Assembly (NCBI GenBank): GCA_015179025.1
Contig: WHUX01000186.1
Location: 39,489 to 103,488, forward strand
Direction: 5' to 3'
Source: Terfezia claveryi
Lineage: Eukaryota; Ascomycota; Pezizomycetes; Pezizales; Pezizaceae
Length of the DNA stretch: 64,000 bases
The position numbers were made by a program, and so were the translations under genes. The notes below the pieces were generated by a model. The model was not told the DNA's origin, ran no database searches, and was given only the letters and a program-made list of their open reading frames with translations. Positions 30,986 through 40,869 of the stretch are shown here, one piece after another; the first letter of the stretch is position 1; each line of letters opens with the position of its first letter.

Positions 30986-31839
30986 TTCCAATAAGCAGCT
31001 AAGCGGGCGCCATACGGAGAGTGTGGCAAGCCTATGTAAATGTATGTTCAGTACCTGGCAGGCATACATTCATTGAGTAGCGAGCCTACTTTAATTGGCC
31101 AGCATACGTATCACGTGGCAAGCCTACCTTAACTGGCCAGAGTGCTTAACTTGGCCTGTATATGCATCCACCGGTGAGTCTACCTTAACTGATCACTATA
31201 CATGTAATGGGACAATTCCCGGGCAGGACAGAACAGAGCTAAACTTCAAGCAAGAATTCAATGAGCTGTTTGTTCTGCGTTCGAGAACAGGGATGGCATA
31301 GATTACGAATAGAATCCCTGAGTTTCGCTTGTCTATGTGGGTGCCGGCGGTGCCAGAGATAGCAGAGATTTATTGCAGGAGTACCTCGACGTTAGTATTT
31401 ATATTGGTTCCTGGGGCATGGGGCGCACTGGTGATCATCGTAGTGCGTTTCTTACTGTTGTGCACTTGGATGGCAAGTCCAAGGTGGTTGCTGCATGGCA
31501 GGTTCATCCGGGATAATTGCATGTAGATAGGACAGGGTTGGCGTAATGTTTTTGGTAACACCAGCTGCAGCCGGTGGGATAACTACTTCCCTTCGGTCAG
31601 GGAGGAGCGTCTTGGATTGGTAGAAGTAGCAGTTTGTAGTATAGAGGAGGAGGAGGCTGCTTGGGCGAATGTTTTCTTCTTGCACTTTGTCTGGACCTCC
31701 GCCCATTCGTCTGCCTGTGTCCACTGGCCAACATGAGAAATAATGCACTCAGACAAGATCATGACAAAAGCACACCATAGTCAACGAAGAGGCTTTAAAT
31801 AATAGCAACCACCATAGGCCTTGTCTCAACTGAAATTAC
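30986..31839. other. No confident gene
   Basis: Short tandem words at 31030-31200 (GGCAAGCCTACCTTAACTGGCCAG and relatives, about four degenerate units). Plus-strand translation near 31370-31500 gives an open but unrecognised stretch. Confidence 0.35.
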
Positions 31840-33270
31840 TCACACTCTTCTGCGTTTCACTGCCCCACTACCCTCCCAATCCTCCTCACCCTGTTCAATC
31901 TCCCTATCCACCTCTAGTCTCATGTTTGCGGCCTTCCTCCTTCTTCCTACAACATCTTCACCTATAAAATTTACCTTCTCCACCAATACCCTTTCCATTG
32001 TTTCCAATGGAGTTACATTCTCTTTACCCGGGTTACCTCTGGGAGGAGGAGCTGGTATGCTCTGCTCCAAATCCACCCTTTCATTCTCCAGATCATCCAT
32101 CCGTATAACAGCCCCCCTTTCCTGTCCAACACTGAGAATATAACTACTGATCGTCTCAACACATTCTCCAAATATCTGCAGTGGCACATCCATATGCATT
32201 CTTCCCGTAGGGTCTTCGAACGAATCACTTCCAACGAAGTCTGTGAGGTAAAAGGTAGCCACTTGAATGCCTTGGTCTGCCGGCGCAAGGGGTGGATAGA
32301 TCTGTAGACGTTGGCACATGTGTGGCTTCGGCTGGAGGCCAGACATCGAACTGCGTGTTTGTCGGCTAGGGGGTAGTGCTGCCATATGTTGTATTGGTTG
32401 TGCAGAACGACAGTATGATGGGTTGCAACAGCGCCATAGCTCAATATATACGTGGGTGAAGTCCTTCCCAGAAGGCTCGGTAGGGTGGCTATGGCCATCC
32501 TCCAGAGGCGGAGCTGCATTGGAGTGCTCTCCACCTTTGCGATTTGCTCCTAGATACTGCACAGTCTGCACTTCCTCCTCCCCGTCGTGGTCACCAACAT
32601 CTTCCTGTGTCCGTCCTCCTTTTGCAAAATCAACTAGAATAACAAGTTCGACCCCTGATGGTTTTTCTCGCTGTCCCAGATTGCGCATATTCAACCCATG
32701 CCCAGTTGTACCAGGAATCTCTAGAGCATGTGCAAACCAAAGTTTCGCCGCCGCACGCAAAGAACGCAACGACTGTGTCTTTCCAACCTCTACCACCACC
32801 GTAGGAAATGGTCGATTACGCATGCGGACGCTGGCATCTGGTACCTTTTCGGCTTTCTTATTCCCTTCGCTGTCGACCATTCTGATAGAGGGTCCACCAC
32901 CGTGCCAAACAATCCTCGAGGTAAGGTTGGCTAGTGTCATGTACCTATTCACCTCTGGCATGAGGTGAGTATCGAAGGATTGTAACAAGGCAGTGATTAT
33001 TGGATCGCTAATTTCGTGGTAGTACGTAGGAAGCCCGTGGATGACAAGTCGCCTACTAGAGTAGTCATATGTGTATCGAGCTTTGGCATCAAGATGTAGA
33101 CAGAGTTCATCAAACACAGTCGGAGTTATGACCAGGCTCAAAGAATCGCCAACCGAACGACCACCGAACACGAATTTATCAACCTGTTCTCGTATAACGA
33201 CTAACGACTGCAGGGAGACGTAGTGTGGTTGGGGATACATCCAGGCTAGGTTTTGACAAAGGACGTGCAT
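31840..33270 (-). CDS. PD-(D/E)XK (Uma2-like) nuclease-fold protein, 476 aa (copy 3)
   Basis: This is an intact single-exon frame from MHVLCQNLAWM at 33270. Residues 1-60 are variable, then ITPTVFDELCLHLD, YDYSSRRLVIHGLPTYYHE, and the core KVPDASVRMRNRPFPTVVVEVGKTQSLRSLR (about residues 142-172), where the PD, VEVG and TQS positions match copies 1 and 2. The strand GVELVILVDF follows. The second half is a low-complexity linker, then VATFYLTDFVGSDSFED, corresponding to the ELYGPL module of the paralogues, and a basic C-terminus (VKRRRV). The Uma2-type fold binds a metal through the Asp/Glu residues and cuts DNA in bacterial relatives. Whether this protein is a nuclease is unknown, because the usual Lys of E-x-K is not obvious. 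It is the only intact member in the window. Confidence 0.75.
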   Translation of the reverse strand: MHVLCQNLAWMYPQPHYVSLQSLVVIREQVDKFVFGGRSVGDSLSLVITPTVFDELCLHLDAKARYTYDYSSRRLVIHGLPTYYHEISDPIITALLQSFDTHLMPEVNRYMTLANLTSRIVWHGGGPSIRMVDSEGNKKAEKVPDASVRMRNRPFPTVVVEVGKTQSLRSLRAAAKLWFAHALEIPGTTGHGLNMRNLGQREKPSGVELVILVDFAKGGRTQEDVGDHDGEEEVQTVQYLGANRKGGEHSNAAPPLEDGHSHPTEPSGKDFTHVYIELWRCCNPSYCRSAQPIQHMAALPPSRQTRSSMSGLQPKPHMCQRLQIYPPLAPADQGIQVATFYLTDFVGSDSFEDPTGRMHMDVPLQIFGECVETISSYILSVGQERGAVIRMDDLENERVDLEQSIPAPPPRGNPGKENVTPLETMERVLVEKVNFIGEDVVGRRRKAANMRLEVDREIEQGEEDWEGSGAVKRRRV

Positions 33271-33898
33271 CCTGCTTCTTGCTAGGCTTGCTGCATCCCC
33301 AGCAAGAGTGGTCAGGGCTTTGGTGGTTGACTGGTGCTATGGTTGGAGTCCGCGGCTCCTGATGTCTGAGGGATAAGGCCCTCGCCGGGAACACTAGCCG
33401 TGTCCGGACGGACAAGCCTCGGTACGAGTCTGTATCTGAATCTGGAGTACAGCACGCCATCAGAGTGTGATTTGTGTACAAGGGAGGGTTGATGAAGGAG
33501 TCAAGAGTTTGTGATGACTTGAACCCAGGATGTAGACTGGTCGCGCTGATTAAGCCAGTGGATGAAGTGGTGCAGCACGCCTCAAGCGAGTAGTGTGGAG
33601 CGGAAATCTGGAATAGCCAAGATTACCAGATGAGGCCACACGAGCTAGCACTTCAAGTATATAGCTACAGTCTATCACGGGGTTATACAACATCACCGGG
33701 TAATGCAACAGCCACTACAGTATCTCTGTCGGCCCTTTCTTGGCAGGGTAACTCAGGCTAAAATGAAAGGAAATATTGCTAGCAAAATGTATACTGACCT
33801 TGGAGATATAGAGATGTATTGGCATATGTTGAGAATACGTAGGATGTGTAATAGGAACTTTCCTTAATGACTGAGCACGGTCAGTTGACTGGGGTGGG
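33271..33898. other. Upstream region of copy 3
   Basis: A 100-codon minus-strand frame (33179-33481) overlaps the 5' part of the gene in another frame and is not supported. No gene is visible in 33482-33898. Confidence 0.35.
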
Positions 33899-34402
33899 GT
33901 GACTTTGAGGATTCCCATAAACGCTGCAACTCCCTTGCTTTCACCACTTGCCATAGCATTTGCATTTACTCACAATTATTCATTTGCTCAATCATTGTTA
34001 CCATCCGTACAAGCGATGTCTCGCTCACCACTCGAGGATCTGTCATCACATCGTGATAGCGATCTACACATGCCCGCCCTGGCTCCACTCCTGGCCGCGT
34101 TATCCCTGCTCACCGGCGCACTGCACCCGCTCACCAGCACACTACCACACGACGATGGTGCAGCTGTATCTGGCCCAGGAGATATTAAACAGGAGCCCAC
34201 CGCATCGCAAACCTGGGCAAAAGTTCTTCACCATATTGTCCAACTTCAGGTTCGACAACACGAAATTGTCGCTGTTCTCTTAAGGTTGCGCCCACGAGTA
34301 ATGAGTTCAAAAAAGAAAAAAAAAAAAAAAAAAAAAAAGGCTCAACCTACCCTACCGATAAGAAGGAAGAGAGATCACCTGATGAAGCTAGCAAAGGAGT
34401 AG
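33899..34402 (+). CDS. Hypothetical protein with poly-lysine run, 167 codons
   Basis: I do not recognise this. The frame has an N-terminal hydrophobic/Ala-rich stretch, a middle Leu/Ala-rich helix (PALAPLLAALSLLTGALH) and a helical segment (TWAKVLHHIVQLQVRQHEIVAVLLRL). An A-tract at 34313-34338 encodes lysines, after which the frame stops within 25 codons. The A-tract may be a retroposition tail or assembly slippage point, in which case the last part is not coding. A real start could be the second Met (MSRSPLEDLSSHRD at 34018). Confidence 0.3.
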   Translation: MTLRIPINAATPLLSPLAIAFAFTHNYSFAQSLLPSVQAMSRSPLEDLSSHRDSDLHMPALAPLLAALSLLTGALHPLTSTLPHDDGAAVSGPGDIKQEPTASQTWAKVLHHIVQLQVRQHEIVAVLLRLRPRVMSSKKKKKKKKKKAQPTLPIRRKRDHLMKLAKE

Positions 34403-34597
34403 TCTCGGAAGAGGTAGTGCAGGGGCTGGATAGGGAGATTGCAATGGGGACAATGAACATGGGATAGCGGTCAATGGAACCACATGAGGTACAAGAAATG
34501 GCAGGAGCGTATTAGAATGATCCAAAAGGAGAATCAAGCGATGGAGAACGGTCGGAATGGATAAGACATCCAAAACAACGGAAGTACAGACACCGAT

Positions 34598-34940
34598 CTG
34601 TTTGAATGCCGTTCTTCATTCATTCCGCTCATACCCGCTATACTTCATGATGTCTTTCACATGCTATACCTTAAAATATAGGTAGTTCACTCACATGTGC
34701 ACACACATGCTAGACTTCATGACGTAGGTACTATTCACCGTCAGATGTGTGTTCATTCATGTATGTATATCTCCTTCATTTCCTGCTTTCTAGAGATCAC
34801 TTCATCACTTCATTACTTCAGATCACTTCAGTACTTTACTGCCTCTTTCTTAGCTGTGACCATCTCGCCCCACTCGTACCCTCCTTCGTTGGACTCGTGA
34901 ACCTCACCGCTCGCCTATCCTTATACGTTCCCCCTATATA
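34598..34940 (+). repeat. Family C repeat, diverged copy
   Basis: Starts TGTTTGAATGCCGTTC and continues with TTCATTCATTCCGCTCATACC, TGTTCATTCATGTATGTATATC, and ends with CTCACCGCTCGCCTATCC. It is aligned in order with the 422-861 copy but with many differences. Confidence 0.5.
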
Positions 34941-35292
34941 TAGAGACAGCAACCGGGACAATCAGCGAACTCGGGAGTGGTGATTCAAGAACTCGAGTTT
35001 TGGCAAAATGCTTCAGGTGCTAAATTTTCCTCGTGCACATCACAGCGTAGGGATTATATTTGCCAAAGTCAGTGTAGCTACTAAGCATCAAAACCCGTTA
35101 ATTAATTGCAAGATACACAGTACTGACAAAACTTCCGCGGCGAATATCTCCCACCGGGGCAGAGCTTGATAGAGTGCCCCAGATAGCCCAGTGTCACTAT
35201 TCCCCCATTCACACATACTAACTTTGATAATGCGGTCAATCACTCTATTCTACCAATTCAATGCCGACCATATAGATAGTTGGGTGATAAAC
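34941..35292. other. 3' flank of the nuclease-kinase gene
   Basis: No coding signal was found. It probably contains the 3' untranslated region of the minus-strand gene ending at 35293. Confidence 0.4.
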
Positions 35293-37629
35293 CTAGTCCT
35301 CCTCAATCCAAAGTATAACACTCGCAAGATCTTGCAGTTCAGATGTGGCTCCCCGCTGTGCCTTGTCCCACAAATGTCCCCACGTTGGATTCACCGCAAG
35401 ATCCTTATGCAACCTACGCAGGGCAGCAAGACAGCTACCGCCGCCGTTGGCCATTCCTCCTTTCCTCGGGAATTTACGGTATTTTTTTGGAAATACCAGC
35501 TCCAGGACGAGTAGTACTAATGCACAGTAGTCATCCTCAATTTGGGGGTTGTAGGTTACGTCAGTAACATGCAGAGATTCCTTAATGGCTTTCTTCACTA
35601 CTCGTGGAGGAACGCAAATGAGCCCCCCGCTATATGTGGTGACCAACGGTGGATCGCTGGCAGCGGGCAACTGAATAGCGCAGTCAAAGTCAATGAGCAC
35701 AGGTTTTGGCGATGATGGAACAAGTACCACATTTGCGACACGCACGTCCCGGTGGATAACGCCTGCTGTATGATGTAACCATTGGAGGGCATCCAACAAT
35801 TCTGAGATACATTCCCGAAAACTCTCCATATTTTGGAAGGCATCCAAGCTAAAGGCTGTTCCGGCGGGACTAAGACCAAATTGGATACGTGGTGTTTGGT
35901 CGATATCGTTAAACTGGTATACGTTTTTGCCGAGGTTCCGAGCAGGATCCCACTGTAGTTTACATACGCCATTAGGGATTTTGGAGCTGATATCCATGCA
36001 TCCTTTAAGGTGCCGCAGAATCTTCAGTTCTTGGGTATGACAATTTTGTACTTCCCCAAGAGAAACCTTCACAACCATCTCTGACCCAGTTCCTGGGACC
36101 GCAAACCGTCCTATACGCCATTTATGACTGCCGCCAATGAGCTCCTCTGCAACTCCCAAAGTCGGCGAAAACGGAAGTGGCTTGCAACCCATGTTGGGTG
36201 TGCTAGTAACGCCACGGATGTAGTGAATCATCTGCACCCATGAAAGTGGACCATATTTCAAAAGGTGATATGAGTTGTCCACCGCTCGGTGGCCCGGCTT
36301 GGTATCCTTCCTCTTGCATTCAACAAGAAAGATTTCGTTAACATTGATAATAAATGCCCAGAAATCGTTTCTCGTCCACTGGGCTAGGAAGAGATCGAGA
36401 AGATAGTCCTTGACCTGTCCAAGCCACTGTGCTGCATCAACATTCTGTTTTCGACTTTTTACTTCAATGATTCCGTGTGTGGCTAGCCTATGGGCCTGCC
36501 GTACCCCCTGGATACAAATCGAAATATCTAGAGATTCTCCTAATAAATAGTTCTTCTTCGAGCTGTTGATTACGGAGCACCCTGGCAAAAGGTGGCTTAA
36601 ACCCTTCTCAATAATTGTGTAGTAAGTTCCTTCCTTGCTTGCAGGTTCGCCCATTAGTTCCTCTACCAGGTTCTTAACAACCCCTTCCTCTGGCACCGTC
36701 AGCGCGTATGTGTCTACAAAATCCGGGCAAAGGAGAGACTCTACCGGCTCACTATTCCAGGCTGTGGCTCTTGTGACTGACCTGCCACGAGTGTGTTGGT
36801 AAACTGAGTGTGAGGCGAGGTACATAGACTTCCTTTGCGCAAGCAGTTCCCGAAGCTCCATATTAAGCGCCTTATATACCCGCACTGAGTCATGGTGCGA
36901 CTCGATTGTGTCTCTGAGCACTTTCTGCTCAGCCTTCAATGCATTCTCAGAAGCCTTGAATGAATTTCCAGAAGCCTTTAATGCATTTTCAGACGAGGCA
37001 AGCTTCTCTTCCCATAGCTCTTTCTCAGCACCCCTTTGCTTTTGCACGGACTCAAATTTCTCCTTCCATAGTTGTTCGTGTAGTATCTTCTCGGTATTCA
37101 AGCTGCCAAGAACTGTATTGTGCCTATCTTCCAACTTTCATATGAATTTTGGAGTTAGCTATTGCTTAGCTAGGCAATCGAGTGTTTACCAACCTTCTCA
37201 CACAATTCCTCGAACTTTCTGAACACCTTTTTTTCGCTTGTTTTCTGAGGGTGCTTCCAAACCCAGTAAACTAACATATTGCAATTTGGTAGTTAGTTAA
37301 TTGTACCAAAGTTGTAAGTGCAAGGAGAATATACCTGTACTCCATAAATCTCGTAATATGTGGCTCGTTAGAAGGCAATTTGGTGCGGCCGCGGAACTGA
37401 GAAACTTGGTGGCTACTGAAACTGGCAGCATATCGTCGTCCTCATCTGGGGCCTCGGCCACCTTTGCTACAGCTGTGTCATAGTTGCTGGGATTCGGAGT
37501 ACACAAATTTAACGCTGCCAATTTGGTTGTGATGTCGCTAGCAACCGGAGGCGTTGGAGAAGAAGGCAAGACAGAGGGGTGCGGCGATGCAGTCGAACTC
37601 ACGGGGGGGGTAGGTAGTGAGATATCCAT
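35293..37629 (-). CDS. Coiled coil / PD-(D/E)XK-like / protein kinase fusion, three exons, about 737 aa
   Basis: Exons: 37629-37335, 37270-37194 and 37134-35293. Intron 1 (37271-37334) is GTATAT...GTTAG with branch site ACTAAC. Intron 2 (37135-37193) is GTTGGT...AAAG with GCTAAC. The joins keep one frame (LWST, VYWVWKHPQK, FEELCEK, LEDRHN). Order: a disordered N-terminus; coiled coil (about 130-225, repeats ASENALKA); a PD-(D/E)XK-like domain with ESLDISI (Asp about 327), HGIIEVKS (Glu about 348, Lys about 350) and a following helix; then a kinase domain with VVKVS (Lys about 480), catalytic loop VIHRDVRVANVV (Asp about 587, Asn about 592) and DFD in place of DFG (606-608), ending at about 730. 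Nuclease-kinase fusions occur in Crinkler-type effectors and FunK1-like fungal kinases. A start 32 codons upstream (37725) is also in frame. Activity and target are unknown. Confidence 0.8.
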
Positions 37630-37725
37630 TGGGGTGGGTATTATGAAGGAATGCTCAAGCTTTGAGGATAGGAGGTGATGGGGTACTTGTAGTAATGGCA
37701 ACCCGGTGTTTGGATGTGTTTGCAT

Positions 37726-38039
37726 ACAGGATGATAAATGGTTTGTTTAGACGCTTACAAACCAATGGTTGCTTATATAATCACTAGAGGAGAATGAAAC
37801 CAATTTTCTTTTTCGTTTCTTTTTTTAAAAAACTGATTACCCAAATGCGGTCCTAGTGAGGGGATCATGATGAGCTACTCAGAAACCCACCTGGATTCAA
37901 GAAAAGGGCAAGTCTATCTGCCCACACTAGTACTATATATATATGACATGGGAAAGAAGGGGGAGCTTCCGTACTGTCATTAACTGACAATGTCAGATGA
38001 GGTCAAGAGCTCTGACTGGAGTCTCCAAAAGAAACTTCT
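37726..38039. other. Upstream region of the kinase gene
   Basis: Likely promoter and 5' leader of the kinase gene. A pyrimidine-rich tract lies at 37805-37825. No further gene. Confidence 0.4.
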
Positions 38040-38290
38040 GTAGGAAATACTCTTCCAATGTATGTGCAAATATATGAGTACATCAACAACGTGTGGATAT
38101 AGAGGTATGTAGATAAGAATGCATATGACAAGCATACGTGAATATGGAGAAGATATATATATATAGACTACCAGAACCCCTTAAAGCAGAGATATAGATC
38201 AATTAAGCAATATATCTTTCTTACAAATCAATTCCTAATATCTATATCCCTATCCTAAATATTCTATAATCCTCATAGGTTATAAGCCTG
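38040..38290 (+). repeat. Ty1/copia LTR fragment with primer-binding site
   Basis: Same family as 29593-29937 but in the opposite orientation. It shares GGAAATACTC, CATATGACAAGCATACGTG and AGACTACCAGAACCCC, and ends before GGTTATAAGCCTGG (38278-38291). The first about 60 bp of the LTR are missing. Confidence 0.55.
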
Positions 38291-38320
38291 GAGCTACAAA
38301 AGTACCACTTTTATATACAA

Positions 38321-38760
38321 TGTAACGTGGGCTCTGGAAATAAGGCGACTAAGGGGTACGCCGGAGCAAGGGCAGGGCTAAGGTAAGATACACGTAGGAA
38401 CACTACGTATGTGACTAGGGGAAGGCTGGGACAAGGCAAAGGCAGGGAGCAAGAAGCAAGGACAAGAGACACGCGGAAGCAGTTGCCGCATGTGTCGGAG
38501 GGAGGCAGTTGTGCTGTCGAGCTGTTCACGAGACAAGGGGGTACACAAGGGAGGTGCACAAGCGCGGGGAGAGGCAAGGTCCTGTATTGGGTATACAAGA
38601 CGTTGGATGGGGATCCAATATGAGTGTGAGGGCGAGCAGATATATATACATGGTAGCTCAAAGAGCCAAGGCTGATGACAGAATAAGATTCCCAAGATCC
38701 CCATCGCGTAGGCCAAGCAAGATAATGATAACCCATCGCCTATGTTGCAGGTGATACCGA
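38321..38760 (-). repeat. LTR family B, copy 2
   Basis: Starts (plus strand) TGTAACGTGGGCTCTGG and matches the 9419 copy. The chromodomain relic on the minus strand to its right makes it the 3' LTR of a minus-strand Ty3/gypsy element. It abuts the copia fragment. Confidence 0.55.
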
Positions 38761-39006
38761 AGGCAATAATAACAATAATCCATCATCACCTGCGATTAAG
38801 ACAACTAAGCACACGGTTGTGATACTATCCCTCCTTTTAGGCTGGAGCTCCAGTGACAAGGGCCTAGGCACGAGAACCGGCAAAATCAACAAAGAAACAA
38901 TAACAAAAGAACAACAACAAGAAAAAGAACCCCAACTCCAAATTATAACAAGAACGAGAGTCGGACAGACCCTCAAAAGGCACGACATCATTCGATGATA
39001 TCATTC

Positions 39007-39165
39007 GACTGGGCGAGGCTTCCTTAGGTATACCTGGTGGAACAGGGTGACCAAATCCTGTACATTCTCCAAGTCCTCTACGGGTTGACAGGTAGCCTCC
39101 TCATCCCCTAACCATTTGACCTTGTACTAGACCCGGCCATAATGCGTCCTGGAATCCAGTACCTC
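39007..39165 (-). pseudogene. Ty3/gypsy chromodomain relic
   Basis: Minus-strand translation gives VLDSRTHYGRV, a stop, then YKVKWLGDEEATCQPVEDLENVQDLVTLF, a clear chromodomain (the usual third aromatic Trp is Cys). It lies between LTR family B and a minisatellite, in the position of the integrase C-terminus of chromoviruses. Confidence 0.75.
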
Positions 39166-39184
39166 CATCAGCAAGAAATCGTGT

Positions 39185-39484
39185 TTGCGTCCTGTGAGTC
39201 CGGACGCATAGGACGCACCGGACACACAGGACGAAAACTCAAGATCAGGACGCCAGTGCTTGGTGCTCGTGCATCATGACGCACTAGCAGTTTGCGCCCG
39301 CGCTTGACGCAACGCACTGTGCTCCAGCTCCTGGGACGCAACACTCGCCCGTGGCAGATGTTCCCGCGCCCAGGACGCAACACAAGTGTGCTTCTGCTCC
39401 TAAAACGCAACACAAGTGTGCTCCCACGCCTGGGACGCAACACTTTTGTTTGGCAGATGCTCCCTCTCCTGGGACGTAACATGT
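39185..39484. repeat. Minisatellite with GGGACGCAACAC core
   Basis: Roughly 7-8 imperfect units with the word GACGCAACAC and spacers such as AAGTGTGCTCC. Directly adjoins the chromodomain relic. A similar GC-rich array with TTGCAACTCAGCCGG and GCGTCC words lies next to the chromodomain-type relic at 53570-53790. Confidence 0.65.
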
Positions 39485-39574
39485 GATGGACTGCTCGTCC
39501 CCAACGCTATAGGTTCTACCGCTGGCGTTGCTAACGGATAGCCCACAATCGCTCTCTTCTACAATGCACCCGCT

Positions 39575-39698
39575 TGTATGTACGACGCTCTAACACCAGC
39601 CAGGTGCGTAGCCACTATTGCAGCAATTGCATATGCACGCAGCGGAAATATCCATTGTATTCGCTAATAATTATATGCACAGAAGTATTGAGTAATAG
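39575..39698 (+). repeat. LTR family A, truncated copy
   Basis: Starts TGTATGTACGACGCTCTAAC and matches the inverse of 53507-53384 very closely (CCAGCCAGGTGCGTAGCC, GGAAATATCCATTGTATTCG). It ends abruptly at 39698 where the large inverted repeat begins. The rest of the LTR is not found on the far side of the palindrome. Confidence 0.75.
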
Positions 39699-40339
39699 AT
39701 GTTCTGTCCCATAGAGCGGTGCGTCCCGCCCACGTGTGGGACGTCCCATACACCTGTGGGACGCTATAGCTGGGTGGGACGACCCACCCAGCTTTGGCAC
39801 TAGTGACCGGCCCATCCAGCAGTGGGCCCAGACTAGCCCAGCCCATTCACCTTTTCACCGTCGCATGCATCAGTCGAACGAAATGCTCTATAAACGTTGC
39901 ATACAAAATAATTATCACCATCCACATTGCATACAAAACAATGACTGCACCAACAAATAAACAACCCCAAAATATGACTTAATTATCACCACACCAGTAA
40001 ACAAACCAATCGAAATAAATTAAAAAACAGAATGCGGCAGGCAAAATATAAATAAAATAAAAAAGAATAGAAAAAACCCTGAACGCAGGCTACGTCTCAT
40101 CGGGATTCACAGTGAATATAGAATATAGGCATACGGATAAGTAGGCTCAAGATAATCTTATTATGAAGGCTTGCTTAATTAACAGAAGGTAGCTAAACTG
40201 GAGAATATATATATACACGGAAGTGCGGCTGGTTCATCCTACTCCTTCCCCTGCCCCTTCCCTCCGCCGCTAAGTTGTGCTGCCCCCTATGCCGCTAGTT
40301 CGTACCTTTCCTCCGCCGCTAGTACGTGCTGCCCCATAT

Positions 40340-40560
40340 GAGCCTGCAATTCGGGGTCTATATTAGCCTAGATATCCATGTCCACATGAGCCTGCAATTG
40401 AGGGCTCCTTAAAGCCTAGATATCTGCACCCACATGTGCCGGCAATCGGGGGGGGGTCCCTATTAGCCTGGATATCCGAGTCTACATGAGCCGGCAATCA
40501 GGGGGTCTATGTTAGCATGTGTATCCGCATCCGTATGTGCCTGCAATTCGGGGTCTATAT
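40340..40560. repeat. About 48-bp tandem repeats, left arm
   Basis: The unit contains GAGCCTGCAATTCGGGGTCT and TTAGCCTAGATATCC. Four to five units are mirrored in the right arm at about 45160-45390. The same words form the 24-bp array at 48615-48780. Confidence 0.65.
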
Positions 40561-40609
40561 TAGACTCTTCCCTCCTACATGAAGTGAGAGAAAGAAGACT
40601 TACATGTTG

Positions 40610-40868
40610 ACGAGATTGGGTATATTGCAGGCGGCACATCAAGCTGGTGAATGCGTGAATATTGGATATATCGGGGTTGGCCAGTTCAGGGTAAATGCGG
40701 TGGATACGCTGCAGGCCGAATATCCAGCTGGAGAAAGGGCAAATATTAGGTATATTGTGGTCGGTACATCAAGCTGGAGAAAGGGCGAATATAGGGTATA
40801 TTGCAGGCCGAATATACAGCTGAGGAAGGAGCGAATATTGCATATACCACAGGCTGAATATCCACCCT
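40610..40868. repeat. About 46-bp tandem repeats, left arm
   Basis: Units contain GAATATTGGGTATATTGCAGG and AATATCCAGCTGGAGAAAGG. The block recurs on the other side of the 29-bp array (42165-42600) and, inverted, at 43290-43715 and 44850-45110. Confidence 0.65.
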
Positions 40869-40869
40869 T

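Noticed and set aside
33482..33600. tRNA gene on the minus strand (GGGTTCAAGTC-like word)
   Set aside because: No box A at the right distance and no cloverleaf pairing.
34140..34402. Poly-lysine as a functional basic domain
   Set aside because: It comes from a long A-tract, more likely a retroposition tail or slippage site; kept only as part of a low-confidence ORF.
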